DNA of 64,000 nucleotides from Rheinheimera pacifica. Its GTDB lineage: Bacteria; Pseudomonadota; Gammaproteobacteria; Enterobacterales; Alteromonadaceae. A model generated the notes under the pieces. That model saw only the letters and a program-made list of their open reading frames with translations. It was not told the DNA's origin and did not search any database. How positions within the stretch are numbered: the first letter of the stretch is position 1; each line of letters starts with the position of its first letter. The stretch lies in assembly GCF_900108485.1 (NCBI RefSeq), contig NZ_FNXF01000002.1, positions 124,001 through 188,000 on the forward strand. Reading direction: 5' to 3'. This document shows, piece after piece, positions 27,581 to 36,986 of this stretch. The position numbers were made by a program, and so were the translations under genes.

Positions 27581-29320
27581 ATGTTTAAACAAACAGTTAA
27601 CCTATGTAGCACTGTCTCACTGCTGCTACTGGCAGCCAGCATACAGGCTGCCACACCAAACGCACCGGTGATCAGCTGGATGCCCACCGAATACAGCCTG
27701 CAAAATGGTAGTGTGCAGGTACCGGTACGCTGGGATATGTGGTGGGGCACCAACGGCAACAAGTGGTATTTAAAACAAAATGACAGCGTTGTCTTTGCTG
27801 CTGCAATAACGCCCAACGGCCAGAATGCGCAAACCGGCTCTACCAACCTTACCTTTACCCAGCCAGGTAGTTATCAATTACAGGCAAGCTTGTGCCAGGT
27901 AACGGGTACTGTAGAAGAGTGCGCCAGCAGTGGCATTACCACTATTAATATTAGCGGTAACGGCGGCGGTGATGGAGGTGATAACGGTGGTGGTGACAAT
28001 GGTGGCGGCTTTAACCCCTGGACTGATCTGGATTTAACCGCCTGGCCGCACCCGCTAAAACAAAGTAATCTGCCGTATCAGAATACCACCGGCAAAAAAG
28101 TGGGTGCTTATTTTGTCGAATGGGGTATTTATGGCCGCGCCTTTCATGCCGCCGATATACCGGCACAGAACCTGACGCATATTTACTACGGTTTTATTCC
28201 GCTATGTGGCCCGAACGCCGGCTTACAACAAGCAAACCCTGAGGGCTACGCTGCTCTTAACAGCCAATGTGCCGGTAAACCGGATTACTCGGTGGTAGTA
28301 CACGACAAATTTGCCGCGCTGGAAAAAGGCTACCCCGGCGATGTCTGGGATCAACCGATACGCGGTATTTTTGCCGAGCTGTACCGTTTAAAACAAACCC
28401 ATCCGCATATTAAAATTTTGCCATCGGTTGGTGGCTGGACGCTGTCTGATCCCTTGTACGACGTAGGCACTAACCCGGCAGCACGGGCGGTATTTATCGA
28501 TTCTATTATTGATTTTATCCGCACCTATGATTTCTTCGACGGTATTGATATCGACTGGGAATTCCCCGGCGGCGGTGGCGCCAACCCCAATTTGGGCTCT
28601 GCTCAGGACGGTGCCGGTTTTGCCACCCTGATGCAGGAACTGCGTGCCGCACTGGATGCACTGAGTATAGAAACCGGCCGTGACTACGAGCTGGCCGCCG
28701 CTATGTCTGGCGGGGTAGAAAAGCTTAGTGTTGTTGATTGGGAAGATGCCCACCAGTACATGGATTACATTAACCTGATGACCTACGACTACTACGGCGC
28801 CTGGAACGGCGTACTGGGCCACCAGACGGGCCTGTATCCGTCGGCTAATTCTCCCACTCCCGGCTTTAGCGCCCATGAAGCCGTGCAATATTTGCTTAAC
28901 CGTGGCGTACCGGCAGGCAAAATTGCGCTGGGTGCTGCCATGTATGGCCGCGGCTGGCAAAACGTGGCGGGAGTAACCGGTAATAACCCCTTTACCGGCA
29001 CCGGTGGTGCAGGCATCAGTGGCGGTTGGGAACCCGGCATTATGGACTACAAAAAAATTGAAACCGACTATATGGGCGGGCCTGAAGCCAGCGGCGTTAA
29101 TGGCTTTACCGTGGGCTGGGATAACACTGCCAAAGCCAGCTATGTCTGGAACCCTACAACCAATACGCTGATCAGCATTGATACCAAGCGCTCAGTACGG
29201 GAAAAAGGGGCTTATATTCTGCAGCATCAGCTGGGCGGTATTTTCGCCTGGGAAATAGATGCCGACAACGGCCATATTTTAAACGCGATGCATGAAGGCT
29301 TAGGCCATACGCAGCAATAA
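27581..29320 (+). CDS. Secreted GH18 chitinase (ChiA type)
   Basis: This 579-residue enzyme hydrolyses chitin. After a signal peptide (cleavage near IQAA) comes a ChiA-type N-terminal beta-sandwich (residues ~25-120, PVISWMPTEYSLQNGSVQVP). A Gly/Asp-rich linker follows (~125-145). The GH18 barrel begins KVGAYFVEWGIYGRAF and has the catalytic DxxDxDxE at 320-327 (DGIDIDWE, Glu327), substrate-site MTYDYYG and a final GGIFAWEID. No carbohydrate-binding CBM5/12 is visible, unlike its two neighbours. It is first in the cluster, with a structured repeat between it and the next chitinase. Confidence 0.93.
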   Translation: MFKQTVNLCSTVSLLLLAASIQAATPNAPVISWMPTEYSLQNGSVQVPVRWDMWWGTNGNKWYLKQNDSVVFAAAITPNGQNAQTGSTNLTFTQPGSYQLQASLCQVTGTVEECASSGITTINISGNGGGDGGDNGGGDNGGGFNPWTDLDLTAWPHPLKQSNLPYQNTTGKKVGAYFVEWGIYGRAFHAADIPAQNLTHIYYGFIPLCGPNAGLQQANPEGYAALNSQCAGKPDYSVVVHDKFAALEKGYPGDVWDQPIRGIFAELYRLKQTHPHIKILPSVGGWTLSDPLYDVGTNPAARAVFIDSIIDFIRTYDFFDGIDIDWEFPGGGGANPNLGSAQDGAGFATLMQELRAALDALSIETGRDYELAAAMSGGVEKLSVVDWEDAHQYMDYINLMTYDYYGAWNGVLGHQTGLYPSANSPTPGFSAHEAVQYLLNRGVPAGKIALGAAMYGRGWQNVAGVTGNNPFTGTGGAGISGGWEPGIMDYKKIETDYMGGPEASGVNGFTVGWDNTAKASYVWNPTTNTLISIDTKRSVREKGAYILQHQLGGIFAWEIDADNGHILNAMHEGLGHTQQ

Positions 29321-29359
29321 CTGACATTGCCGGCCGATTGTTGCTATCTCGCATAGAGA

Positions 29360-29456
29360 GAATCGGCTTGCTCTAAACCAACCGTTGCAGGCCAGGATGG
29401 CCGAATCGAGCCTACAGGGATGTATTTACGGCGTGTTGGTGTGAGCAAGCCGGTTC
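29360..29456 (+). repeat. Structured 97-bp intergenic repeat, copy A
   Basis: The terminal arms GAATCGGCTTGCTC (29360-29373) and GAGCAAGCCGGTTC (29443-29456) pair with one G-U. Inside are a CCAAC/GTTGG closing helix, hairpin 1 GGCCAGGATGGCC, and hairpin 2 with TAC/GTA around an AGGGAT loop followed by TTTACGG. The core is almost identical to copies B and C while the arms differ and keep pairing. It lies between the two chitinase genes in sense orientation, within the probable 5' leader of the second. Confidence 0.85.
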
Positions 29457-29495
29457 GACCTGCAGCAACCTGCGGCATTTTCCGGGAATACCACT

Positions 29496-31844
29496 ATGAA
29501 ACAATCTATTTTACTGTCGCTGCTGGCACTGGTTAGCACAGCAGCATTTTCACAGCAAACTGATCATAACAACTGCCGGCCCGATGGCCTGTACCAAACC
29601 CCCGGCATTAACGTACCCTACTGCACGGTGTACGATACTGAAGGCCGCGAAATAATCAGCCCGGATCATCCGCGGCGCATTATTGGCTACTTTACCAGCT
29701 GGCGCCATGGCAAAAACGGCCAGCCGGCTTACTTAGCCTCTGATATTCCGTGGGATAAAATTACCCATATCAACTACGCCTTTGCCCATGTAAATGGTGC
29801 GAACCAGATTTCAGTAGGTAATACGGGTTCGCCTGATAATGCATCCACCGGTATGGAATGGCCTGGCGTGGCCGGCGCTGAGCTGGACCCTAACCTGCCT
29901 TATAAAGGCCACTTTAACCTGCTGCAAAAATACAAACAGCAACACCCGCACGTAAAAACGCTGATTTCGGTCGGTGGCTGGGCCGAAAGCGGTGGCTATT
30001 TTGACAACGACGGCGAGCGCATTGCCAGTGGTGGTTTTTATACGATGACCACCAACAGCGATCTAAGCATTAACACTCAGGGCATTAATACCTTTGCCGA
30101 CTCAGCCGTGGCCTTTATCCGCCAGTATGGTTTTGACGGCGTGGATATTGACTACGAATACCCCACCAGCATGAATGATGCCGGCAACCCGGACGACTTT
30201 ACGCTGGCTAACAGCCTGCGTGGTGGCCTGATGCGCTCTTATATCGAGCTGATGAAAGTGCTGCGGCAAAAACTGGATGCCGCCGGTGCTGCCGACGGTA
30301 AGCATTATCTGCTTACCATCGCTTCCCCCTCGTCCGGCTATCTGTTACGCGGTATGGAAGCCTTTCAGGTAACCCAGTATCTGGACTACGTTAACATTAT
30401 GACCTACGACCTGCACGGTGCCTGGAACCAGTTTGTTGGCCACAATGCGGCACTGTTTGACACCGGCCAGGACGCCGAACTGGTAGCGTGGAATTACTAC
30501 AACACCAGCCAGTACCAGCAAATTGGCTACCTGAATACCGACTGGGCGTACCGGTATTTTCGCGGCACCATGCCTGCAGGTCGTATTAATATTGGCATTC
30601 CGTATTACAGCCGCGGCTGGAAAGATGTACAAGGTGGCAGCTTTGGTTTATGGGGCACGGCAGCGTTACCAAACCAGAGCCAGTGCCCTCCCGGCACTGG
30701 TGGCAGCACGGTAAGCAAATGTGGTAACGGTGCAGTGGGCATCGATAACCTGTGGCATGATAAAAACACCCAGGGCAGTGAAATGCCGGCAGGTTCAAAT
30801 CCGCTTTGGCATACCATGAACCTGGCCGAAGGTATCAGCGCCAGCTACTTTAGCCTGTATGATCTTGACCCAGGCAACCCAGAGCATCAGCTGACCGGCA
30901 GCTACAACCGCCACTATGATGCTACTGCCGTAGGCCCCTGGTTATGGAATGCGCAAAAACAGGTGTTTTTATCGGTAGAAACCGAGCAAAGCATCGCTAC
31001 CAAAGCGCAGTATGTGATTGACAACGGCATTGGCGGCGTGATGTTTTGGGAGCTGGCTGGCGACTACGACTGGGACGCAGCTAAAGGCGAGTACTTTATT
31101 GGTAACACGCTGACATCGCTGTTTTATAACAGCTTTAAAAATGCCAGCCCTTACGGCGCAGTAAAAGCCGAACGCGTTATGCCAACCCAGGCAGTAGATG
31201 TGCGCTTAAGTATCAGCGATTTTAAACTGGGCGATCAAAACTTTCCTATCAACCCCAAGCTTACGCTGACGAACCACAGCAACAGCACTATTCCCGCTGG
31301 CAGTAACATCAGTTTTGATGTACCCACAGCGATACCCGATACCATCAGCGATCAAAGCGGTTTTGGTTTAACGGTAGTGGAAAGCGGCCGAAACGCCAGC
31401 GGCAATAATATTGGTGGCCTGCAAAATAGCCTGCACCGGGTCGCTTTTAATCTGCCGGCTTATTTAAGCGTAGCCCACGGTGAAAGCGTTACCGTTACGC
31501 TGAATTATCAGCTGCCAATGCCGATGCCGTCTAACTGGATCCTTAGCACCAATGGTAACAGCTATGCCTTTGCTGAAGAGCATCCGCAGTTACCGGTTGT
31601 TAGCATCGGCAATGGTGATGGCCCCGGTGACGGAGATGGCGACGGTAACGGCGAGAGTTGTGGCGGTATTACCGCCACTATTCACCCGTACCCGGCCTGG
31701 CCGCAACCCGACTGGGCCGGTAACCCAAGCCACGCTGTCAACGGTGATTACCTGTCGCATCAGGGCGGCGTGTACAAAGCCAACTGGTGGACAAACTCAG
31801 TGCCGGGCAGTGATGGCAGCTGGAGTTTTATCTGTAATTTGTAA
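29496..31844 (+). CDS. Secreted multidomain GH18 chitinase (ChiC type) with CBM5/12
   Basis: This 782-residue chitinase has a signal peptide (MKQSILLSLLALVSTAAFS). Its GH18 catalytic domain contains RIIGYFTSWRHGKNGQPAYL, HINYAFAHV, LISVGGWAESGGYF and the DxxDxDxE motif DGVDIDYE (214-221, Glu221), with INIMTYDLHGAW-like active-site residues and GGVMFWELAGDYD. A ChiC-type Ig-like module follows (~545-700), then a short Asp/Gly linker (DGPGDGDGDGNGE) and a C-terminal CBM5/12 (YPAWPQPDWAGNP, YKANWWTNSVPG). The architecture resembles Serratia and Pseudomonas ChiC. It probably works together with the adjacent ChiA-type enzyme and the lytic monooxygenase. Confidence 0.93.
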   Translation: MKQSILLSLLALVSTAAFSQQTDHNNCRPDGLYQTPGINVPYCTVYDTEGREIISPDHPRRIIGYFTSWRHGKNGQPAYLASDIPWDKITHINYAFAHVNGANQISVGNTGSPDNASTGMEWPGVAGAELDPNLPYKGHFNLLQKYKQQHPHVKTLISVGGWAESGGYFDNDGERIASGGFYTMTTNSDLSINTQGINTFADSAVAFIRQYGFDGVDIDYEYPTSMNDAGNPDDFTLANSLRGGLMRSYIELMKVLRQKLDAAGAADGKHYLLTIASPSSGYLLRGMEAFQVTQYLDYVNIMTYDLHGAWNQFVGHNAALFDTGQDAELVAWNYYNTSQYQQIGYLNTDWAYRYFRGTMPAGRINIGIPYYSRGWKDVQGGSFGLWGTAALPNQSQCPPGTGGSTVSKCGNGAVGIDNLWHDKNTQGSEMPAGSNPLWHTMNLAEGISASYFSLYDLDPGNPEHQLTGSYNRHYDATAVGPWLWNAQKQVFLSVETEQSIATKAQYVIDNGIGGVMFWELAGDYDWDAAKGEYFIGNTLTSLFYNSFKNASPYGAVKAERVMPTQAVDVRLSISDFKLGDQNFPINPKLTLTNHSNSTIPAGSNISFDVPTAIPDTISDQSGFGLTVVESGRNASGNNIGGLQNSLHRVAFNLPAYLSVAHGESVTVTLNYQLPMPMPSNWILSTNGNSYAFAEEHPQLPVVSIGNGDGPGDGDGDGNGESCGGITATIHPYPAWPQPDWAGNPSHAVNGDYLSHQGGVYKANWWTNSVPGSDGSWSFICNL

Positions 31845-32075
31845 GCTGTTACCAAGCGCAAAACGGTGAGTAGCAGACTTACCGCTTTTCCTTGCGAGGG
31901 TCATGGCCTGGCGCAATCCGGTGAGCGGGTAACGCTTTTCAGGCTCGTCGCAGCAACTCGCGCCCGCTTCGGCGGGCACTCAAACACTCTGCGCCGCCCT
32001 GCCAAGGTCACGCCGCTCACCAATGTCAACTAAGGTGCAGCCTGAAGGTTCTCTGGCTGCATAGGAGATTCAACG
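31845..32075 (+). other. Structured intergenic region before the LPMO gene
   Basis: This 231-bp spacer has two imperfect direct repeats beginning GCGCAA..CGGTGAG and ending CGCTTTTC (about 31856-31889 and 31911-31940). It also has a GGTGAGT/ACTTACC hairpin (31866-31883), a very stable CCCGC-TTCG-GCGGG tetraloop hairpin (31963-31976), and TGCAGCC/GGCTGCA (32036-32042 with 32055-32061) ending just before the GGAG ribosome-binding site. GGTGAG/CTCACC at its outer edges are also inverted. No coding frame is supported. Confidence 0.5.
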
Positions 32076-33290
32076 ATGAAATCAAAATATGTAGTGCCCG
32101 CATTACTAACAACAAGCCTGCTATTTACCAGCCTGCAGGCCAGCAGCCATGGCTATGTCGACTACCCCAAGGCCCGGCAACAGATTTGTAAAGACGACGG
32201 CGGTTACTGGTGGCCGGCCGATGGCAGCGGCATACCTAACTCTGCCTGTCGCGCCGCTTACCAACAATCGGGCGGTTATATGCTAACGCAGCACCATGAG
32301 TTTTCGGCCAACGTTGCCGATTACCGCAATATGGCAGCGGTGCAGGCAGTCGTCAGCGATGGCAGCCTGTGCGCCGGCGGTGACAGCCGCAAAAGTGGTA
32401 TGGATATTCCCTCAACCGACTGGCAACGCACCAGCATTAACCTGACACAAAGCAATGAGATCACGCTGCGTTTTCGCGCCACCACGCCACATAACCCCAG
32501 CTACTGGCAAATCTACCTGAGTAAACCCGGTTTCGACAGCGCCAGCGAAACACTCAGCTGGAACCAGCTACAGCTGATACACCAGCAAAACGACGTAACC
32601 GCCGAGGCCGGTTACTATAATCTTAATGTGCAGCTACCAGCAGATCGCAGCGGCCCGGCAGTGCTTTATACCCGCTGGCAGCGGGTCGATGTAGTTGGCG
32701 AAGGTTTCTATAACTGCTCAGATATCGAATTGGTAAATGGCAACAGCGACCCTTCGCCAGTGCTATGGTTTGATAAAGGTGCTTTTGTTAACCTGCAAAC
32801 GCCGGCAGAAATAGGCGGTTATGCTCAGCTACGGCTATTTGATGCCGATGGACAAGAGCTGATAGACGAAAGCTGGCAGATCACCAACGCCAATATCGGC
32901 AATGCACTCTGGGCCACTGAACTGGCAACACAGATAAACACCCAATACAGTAATCTGCTGCAAATTGGCGTGTTAAGCGGCGATAATGTGGTTTTTAGCA
33001 GCGATCTGGCAACTAACCGTGCCTATGTGCGGGATAACAACACCTTCTATAACCTTGACCTGCGCCCGGCAGACAGCGGTGGCAATAACCTGCCTGGTAA
33101 CTGCCCGGGTTATGACCTGAGTAGCGTAAACACCTACCCTGACTGGCCGCAAAGCAACATTCAGGGCCAACCCGGACACGCCGCCGGTGGTGATCAACTG
33201 ATCCACCAAAACGCGTTGTATCAGGCCAACTGGTGGACACAATCTACACCAGGCAGCGACAGCAGCTGGGTACAGCTATGTAGCTGGTAA
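32076..33290 (+). CDS. AA10 lytic polysaccharide monooxygenase (GbpA-like chitin-binding protein)
   Basis: This 404-residue secreted copper enzyme oxidatively cleaves crystalline chitin. Signal peptidase cleavage after ASS would expose His25 (HGYVDYPKAR) as the N-terminal copper ligand. The second ligand is His139 (TTPHNPSYWQIY), completing the histidine brace. The AA10 domain runs to ~205 (YTRWQRVDVVGEGFYNCSDI). A middle GbpA-like module follows, and a C-terminal CBM5/12 (~350-404) has YPDWPQSNI and YQANWWTQSTPGSDSSW. The same CBM type ends the preceding chitinase. A GGAG site precedes the start. Confidence 0.93.
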   Translation: MKSKYVVPALLTTSLLFTSLQASSHGYVDYPKARQQICKDDGGYWWPADGSGIPNSACRAAYQQSGGYMLTQHHEFSANVADYRNMAAVQAVVSDGSLCAGGDSRKSGMDIPSTDWQRTSINLTQSNEITLRFRATTPHNPSYWQIYLSKPGFDSASETLSWNQLQLIHQQNDVTAEAGYYNLNVQLPADRSGPAVLYTRWQRVDVVGEGFYNCSDIELVNGNSDPSPVLWFDKGAFVNLQTPAEIGGYAQLRLFDADGQELIDESWQITNANIGNALWATELATQINTQYSNLLQIGVLSGDNVVFSSDLATNRAYVRDNNTFYNLDLRPADSGGNNLPGNCPGYDLSSVNTYPDWPQSNIQGQPGHAAGGDQLIHQNALYQANWWTQSTPGSDSSWVQLCSW

Positions 33291-33546
33291 GCTGGCAGTA
33301 TTGAGACCGCCTGTGCGACCTCAATTGTCAAAATATTTTACAACCTCCGTCACATTTACACCAAACCAAAATGTTAAATTATTACCTCATTGTTTTTACT
33401 ATTGTAAAAAATAGTGGTGCAATTATTGCTTTGTCGACGCTGTTGAATCAGCGGCCGGTGAGTCAGGGAGATGTTCTCTCACCGCCATTACATTGAGCAA
33501 AAGTTTGCCAGCGGTATTCAGCAAACCCGACTAACGGAATCTAACA

Positions 33547-36500
33547 ATGCTACACAAAACACTTGGCTTTATTGCCGTCTTATTCTCATCTACCGTCAGC
33601 TTTGCTGCCGACCAGCATACCCAAGATGGTGACATACAGGTAGAAGCAGGAAATCAGTTCAACATATTATCCCGCTCCTCCCCTTTTGACCCGCCAGCCA
33701 ACCATAGCTTCGTAGCAGATTCAGGGCCAGGTCTGGATACCGGTTGCACTTTTAACACCGATCCCGGACATCCACTGCTGATCGATGTAATGATTGACAA
33801 AGCAGTAGGTCCGGTCGATGCAAATGGTTATCTGCTGAATGCTGATGCTCTGATTGCGAAAGGGATAATTCCCTCTACTGTGGGTATTCTGATGCCTGCT
33901 TTTGACGTGGATGTTAACGGAGCACCGCCACCGGAGCGCAATGAAGTGCTCTTTAACGGTCAATCGTTGGGTACCCTTACCGGCGACGATAATATCTGGA
34001 TGTTGAACAACTTTAGCGTTGATATCCGGAGGGTCAGATTCCCTGCGCCGGGCAGTGGCGTCCCGCAAGCTAACCGGATCCAAATTAATATCGATACCTT
34101 ATCCAGTGGACGCTGGTGTACCGCAATTGACTGGGTCGCGCTGATCCTGGAAATTAAACCTGTTGTGGCGTTAAAACTGACACCGAGCAATAGCAATCCA
34201 GTATGGAAAGATAATGCAACCCGGATAACCGACATTTTTACCCAAAGCCTGGATGCTAATTGCAACCTTACAGACGACAGCAGTCCTGCAGCAGACAAAC
34301 CTTTTTCAGCTGCCAGTGAGGTCGCTCTGGTGGATGTGGATGCCCAGTTAAGCTCCTGTCCAGGCGATTTACTCAACGATGCACAGGTGCAGGCGCAATG
34401 GGCAATTCAGGGCACGTCTAAACAGGGTAGTGCATCCTGGACCGGCTCTGCCGGCACAGTTTCGCTAGATGTTCCGGCCCAAATAGGGGCCTACAATGTC
34501 ACCTTTGACTATCAGGTGAACGGAGAGGCTTTACCTACCGTTACCCGCAGTTTGTACGTCACCAAGCGCGCCCCTACCCTGGCCAAACCGCTGTCATACT
34601 GGTATGAGCAAGCTACTGCCTGGGCCAGCGGCGAATCTGATGACCAGCAGATCCTGACCAAGGTACTACAGGGCGTATACAGCTATGGCAATAGCCATTG
34701 GGAGTATGGTTATGGTGCACATGCCGGCACATTTGGGTCAGTGGTAAAATGTTCATGGACAGAGCTGATGGCCGACCCTATCAGTTGCAACTATTCGGAT
34801 TGCTATGTATTTAGTGATGTGTTTGAAAATATGTCTGGTTTGTTAGGCGTCAGTGGGCTTAGCCCGATCACGAAAGTTGGCAGCGCTGCAGATGGCCTTT
34901 TTATAACAAACGCTGCCCCCTCGCTCGACCCAGCCTTTCCAGGCAGTGCTAGGCCGATAGGCAGCAGTTATGACAGGTATTTGTTCTCCACTCACAGCCT
35001 GCGTCTGCGCTCAGCCGTTTACTATGATGCCACCTTTAACGGCAGTTACAGCCAGGATGATGAGTTTATTGCCTGGAATATCGACGGTGTGTCTGCCGAT
35101 GGAAGAGGCCCACATTATACTACGCTAGAGGGTGCAAAAATTTATCGTTATGCTCCGGCCATACCCAACAAGTACGAACAAACCTGGGGCGCTTATGAAT
35201 ATCTGGCACCAGTTCCTTTTGCTCCTGTGGTGCCGCTGGCAGATACCCCGCAACAAGCCACAATGTCTGTACAAGCCGAAGCTGTATTTGAACCCCTGGA
35301 TCAGGATAGCAACGATATGTTTGAGCAATTACAGGTCCGACTGTCACTGGATTTCCCCGGCGCAGGCTTCTATTTCATTCAGGCATCGCTGACTAAAGAT
35401 GGCTCGCTGGTAGCCAACCGTACCAGTGACAATGATTCCAGACCGGTGAGTTTGTTTTTTGATGCACCAACAGCGGGTTCACACGAAATCAGCCTGCGTT
35501 TCTCCGGCCAGCAGATCCTCGAATCTGGTGTTGATGGCCCTTATGAACTCAATCTGCAGGCTGTAGGACCTGGTGGTCTCCACTTTGCGGTATCTGCAGT
35601 GTCACCAATACTGGATCATCGCCTGTTTGGCGAACGGCCGTTGTCTATACTGTCTGGAACCGATCAGGGCATTGATGTAGACGCCGACTCTCTGTTCGAT
35701 TTGCTGCGTGTTCAGGTTGAGCTGAATGTTATGACAGCTGGCGAATATCAGGTTAAAGCGACACTGCTTGGTGCCGGCAACAGTGTGCAGAATATCCTGC
35801 TGCCTGTTACCCTGATACAAGGCAGCCAAAGCCTTAGCCTGGATTTCTCCGGTGTGGCCATTTATCGCGCCCAAACGGACGGTCCTTTTGAGATTGCAAT
35901 CAATATCGCCGATATGAATGATCGCACGGTAGCCAGCAAAACCCTGCTCAGCCAGCCCTATCAATATTTGCAGTTTGAAGGGCTGATCGAGTTCAGCGGC
36001 AACCTGCAGGCGCAAGGAATTGACAGCAATGGCAACGGTAGATTTGAACAGTTGCAGGTGGATATTCCGGTGTTGAGCCGTACCATTGGTGACTTCAATA
36101 TCAGAGCCACGCTCAGAGACAGTAGCGGCAATAAACTTTTGGTTGCTGAACAAAGTATCCGTTTTGACAACAGCAACCAGTTACTACGCTTCCTGTTTGA
36201 TGGTGCTGCTATATATAACTTGCAAATGGATGGTCCTTACACACTGACGCTGATACTGGTTCAGACTGCCAACAACTATATATCTGATGTCGTTATCGTG
36301 CCTCAGACTACGCAAAGTTTCAGTTATGAAGAATTCGAAAATACCAGCCAGACGTCACAATTGCGGCTTAATGGCAGCAACAGTGATCAGGGCATAGATA
36401 CCAATGGCAACGGCCTGTTTGACAACCTGCGGGTAAGCATCGGTATCGAGGTGGTACTGGCCGGCAATTATAACTGGACCGCCAGCCTGGTGGATGTTAA

Positions 36501-36915
36501 TGGCAGGGTACTGTCTTTGGGCAGCGGCCAGGGCTTTCTGAATCAGGGTAATCAGTCATTAATCCTGAACTATCCCGGACACGCCATCGGTAGCAATGGC
36601 ATAGCTGGGCCCTACACCGTTCGGGATCTACTGGTATTCAGTAATAACGGTGCCAATCTGGTGTCGACAGTCGGTGCCACCACCCAGGCGTATGCTGCCA
36701 ACCAGTTTGAAGGTTATACCGGACAGGTTGAAGGCGATTTCGACGGTGATGGCGATGTCGACCGGCAAGATCTGGAGTTACTGATGAGCCAGTTAAATCA
36801 ACCCGTTAACGCTGGCAATGCCGCCATGGATTTGAATCGGGATGGCATTATCAACATCCTCGATGCACGCTTACTGAGGTTACGTTGCAGTCGTCCTCAA
36901 TGTGCTGAGGAATGA
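33547..36915 (+). CDS. Large secreted protein with transglutaminase-like region, tandem repeats and C-terminal dockerin
   Basis: This 1122-residue protein has a signal peptide (cleaved near FAAD) and an N-terminal beta-rich region. A region around 340-560 looks like a transglutaminase-type fold: Cys419 in SDCYVFSDVFENMSGLLGV, His483 in FSTHSLRL and Asp494 in YYDATFNG occur in the Cys-His-Asp order of that superfamily. About four ~115-residue repeats follow (from ~580), several opening with D.GID.(N/D).NG.F(D/E).L. A type-I dockerin completes it (~1064-1106), with Ca loops DFDGDGDVDRQD and DLNRDGIINILD. The next gene encodes a cohesin-like protein. I do not recognise a characterised homologue, and enzymatic function is not proven. 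Confidence 0.8.
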   Translation: MLHKTLGFIAVLFSSTVSFAADQHTQDGDIQVEAGNQFNILSRSSPFDPPANHSFVADSGPGLDTGCTFNTDPGHPLLIDVMIDKAVGPVDANGYLLNADALIAKGIIPSTVGILMPAFDVDVNGAPPPERNEVLFNGQSLGTLTGDDNIWMLNNFSVDIRRVRFPAPGSGVPQANRIQINIDTLSSGRWCTAIDWVALILEIKPVVALKLTPSNSNPVWKDNATRITDIFTQSLDANCNLTDDSSPAADKPFSAASEVALVDVDAQLSSCPGDLLNDAQVQAQWAIQGTSKQGSASWTGSAGTVSLDVPAQIGAYNVTFDYQVNGEALPTVTRSLYVTKRAPTLAKPLSYWYEQATAWASGESDDQQILTKVLQGVYSYGNSHWEYGYGAHAGTFGSVVKCSWTELMADPISCNYSDCYVFSDVFENMSGLLGVSGLSPITKVGSAADGLFITNAAPSLDPAFPGSARPIGSSYDRYLFSTHSLRLRSAVYYDATFNGSYSQDDEFIAWNIDGVSADGRGPHYTTLEGAKIYRYAPAIPNKYEQTWGAYEYLAPVPFAPVVPLADTPQQATMSVQAEAVFEPLDQDSNDMFEQLQVRLSLDFPGAGFYFIQASLTKDGSLVANRTSDNDSRPVSLFFDAPTAGSHEISLRFSGQQILESGVDGPYELNLQAVGPGGLHFAVSAVSPILDHRLFGERPLSILSGTDQGIDVDADSLFDLLRVQVELNVMTAGEYQVKATLLGAGNSVQNILLPVTLIQGSQSLSLDFSGVAIYRAQTDGPFEIAINIADMNDRTVASKTLLSQPYQYLQFEGLIEFSGNLQAQGIDSNGNGRFEQLQVDIPVLSRTIGDFNIRATLRDSSGNKLLVAEQSIRFDNSNQLLRFLFDGAAIYNLQMDGPYTLTLILVQTANNYISDVVIVPQTTQSFSYEEFENTSQTSQLRLNGSNSDQGIDTNGNGLFDNLRVSIGIEVVLAGNYNWTASLVDVNGRVLSLGSGQGFLNQGNQSLILNYPGHAIGSNGIAGPYTVRDLLVFSNNGANLVSTVGATTQAYAANQFEGYTGQVEGDFDGDGDVDRQDLELLMSQLNQPVNAGNAAMDLNRDGIINILDARLLRLRCSRPQCAEE

Positions 36916-36929
36916 ACCTGATAAAGGAG

Positions 36930-36953
36930 CGGGGAAAGTTAACACTTTCCCCG
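36930..36953 (+). other. Intercistronic hairpin between dockerin and cohesin genes
   Basis: CGGGGAAAGT (36930-36939) and ACTTTCCCCG (36944-36953) form a perfect 10-bp stem with a TAAC tetraloop. No T run follows, so it is more like an mRNA-stability or processing hairpin than a terminator. It lies 14 bp after the dockerin gene stop and 33 bp before the cohesin gene start. Confidence 0.65.
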
Positions 36954-36986
36954 ACATTTAAACTAAGAAGGATAAGGATTAAAAAA

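Noticed and set aside
33291-33546. ATTGAG/CTCAAT inverted repeat after the LPMO gene as a terminator
   Set aside because: The stem is short, the loop long, and the following run is TGTCAAAATATTTT, so support is too weak.
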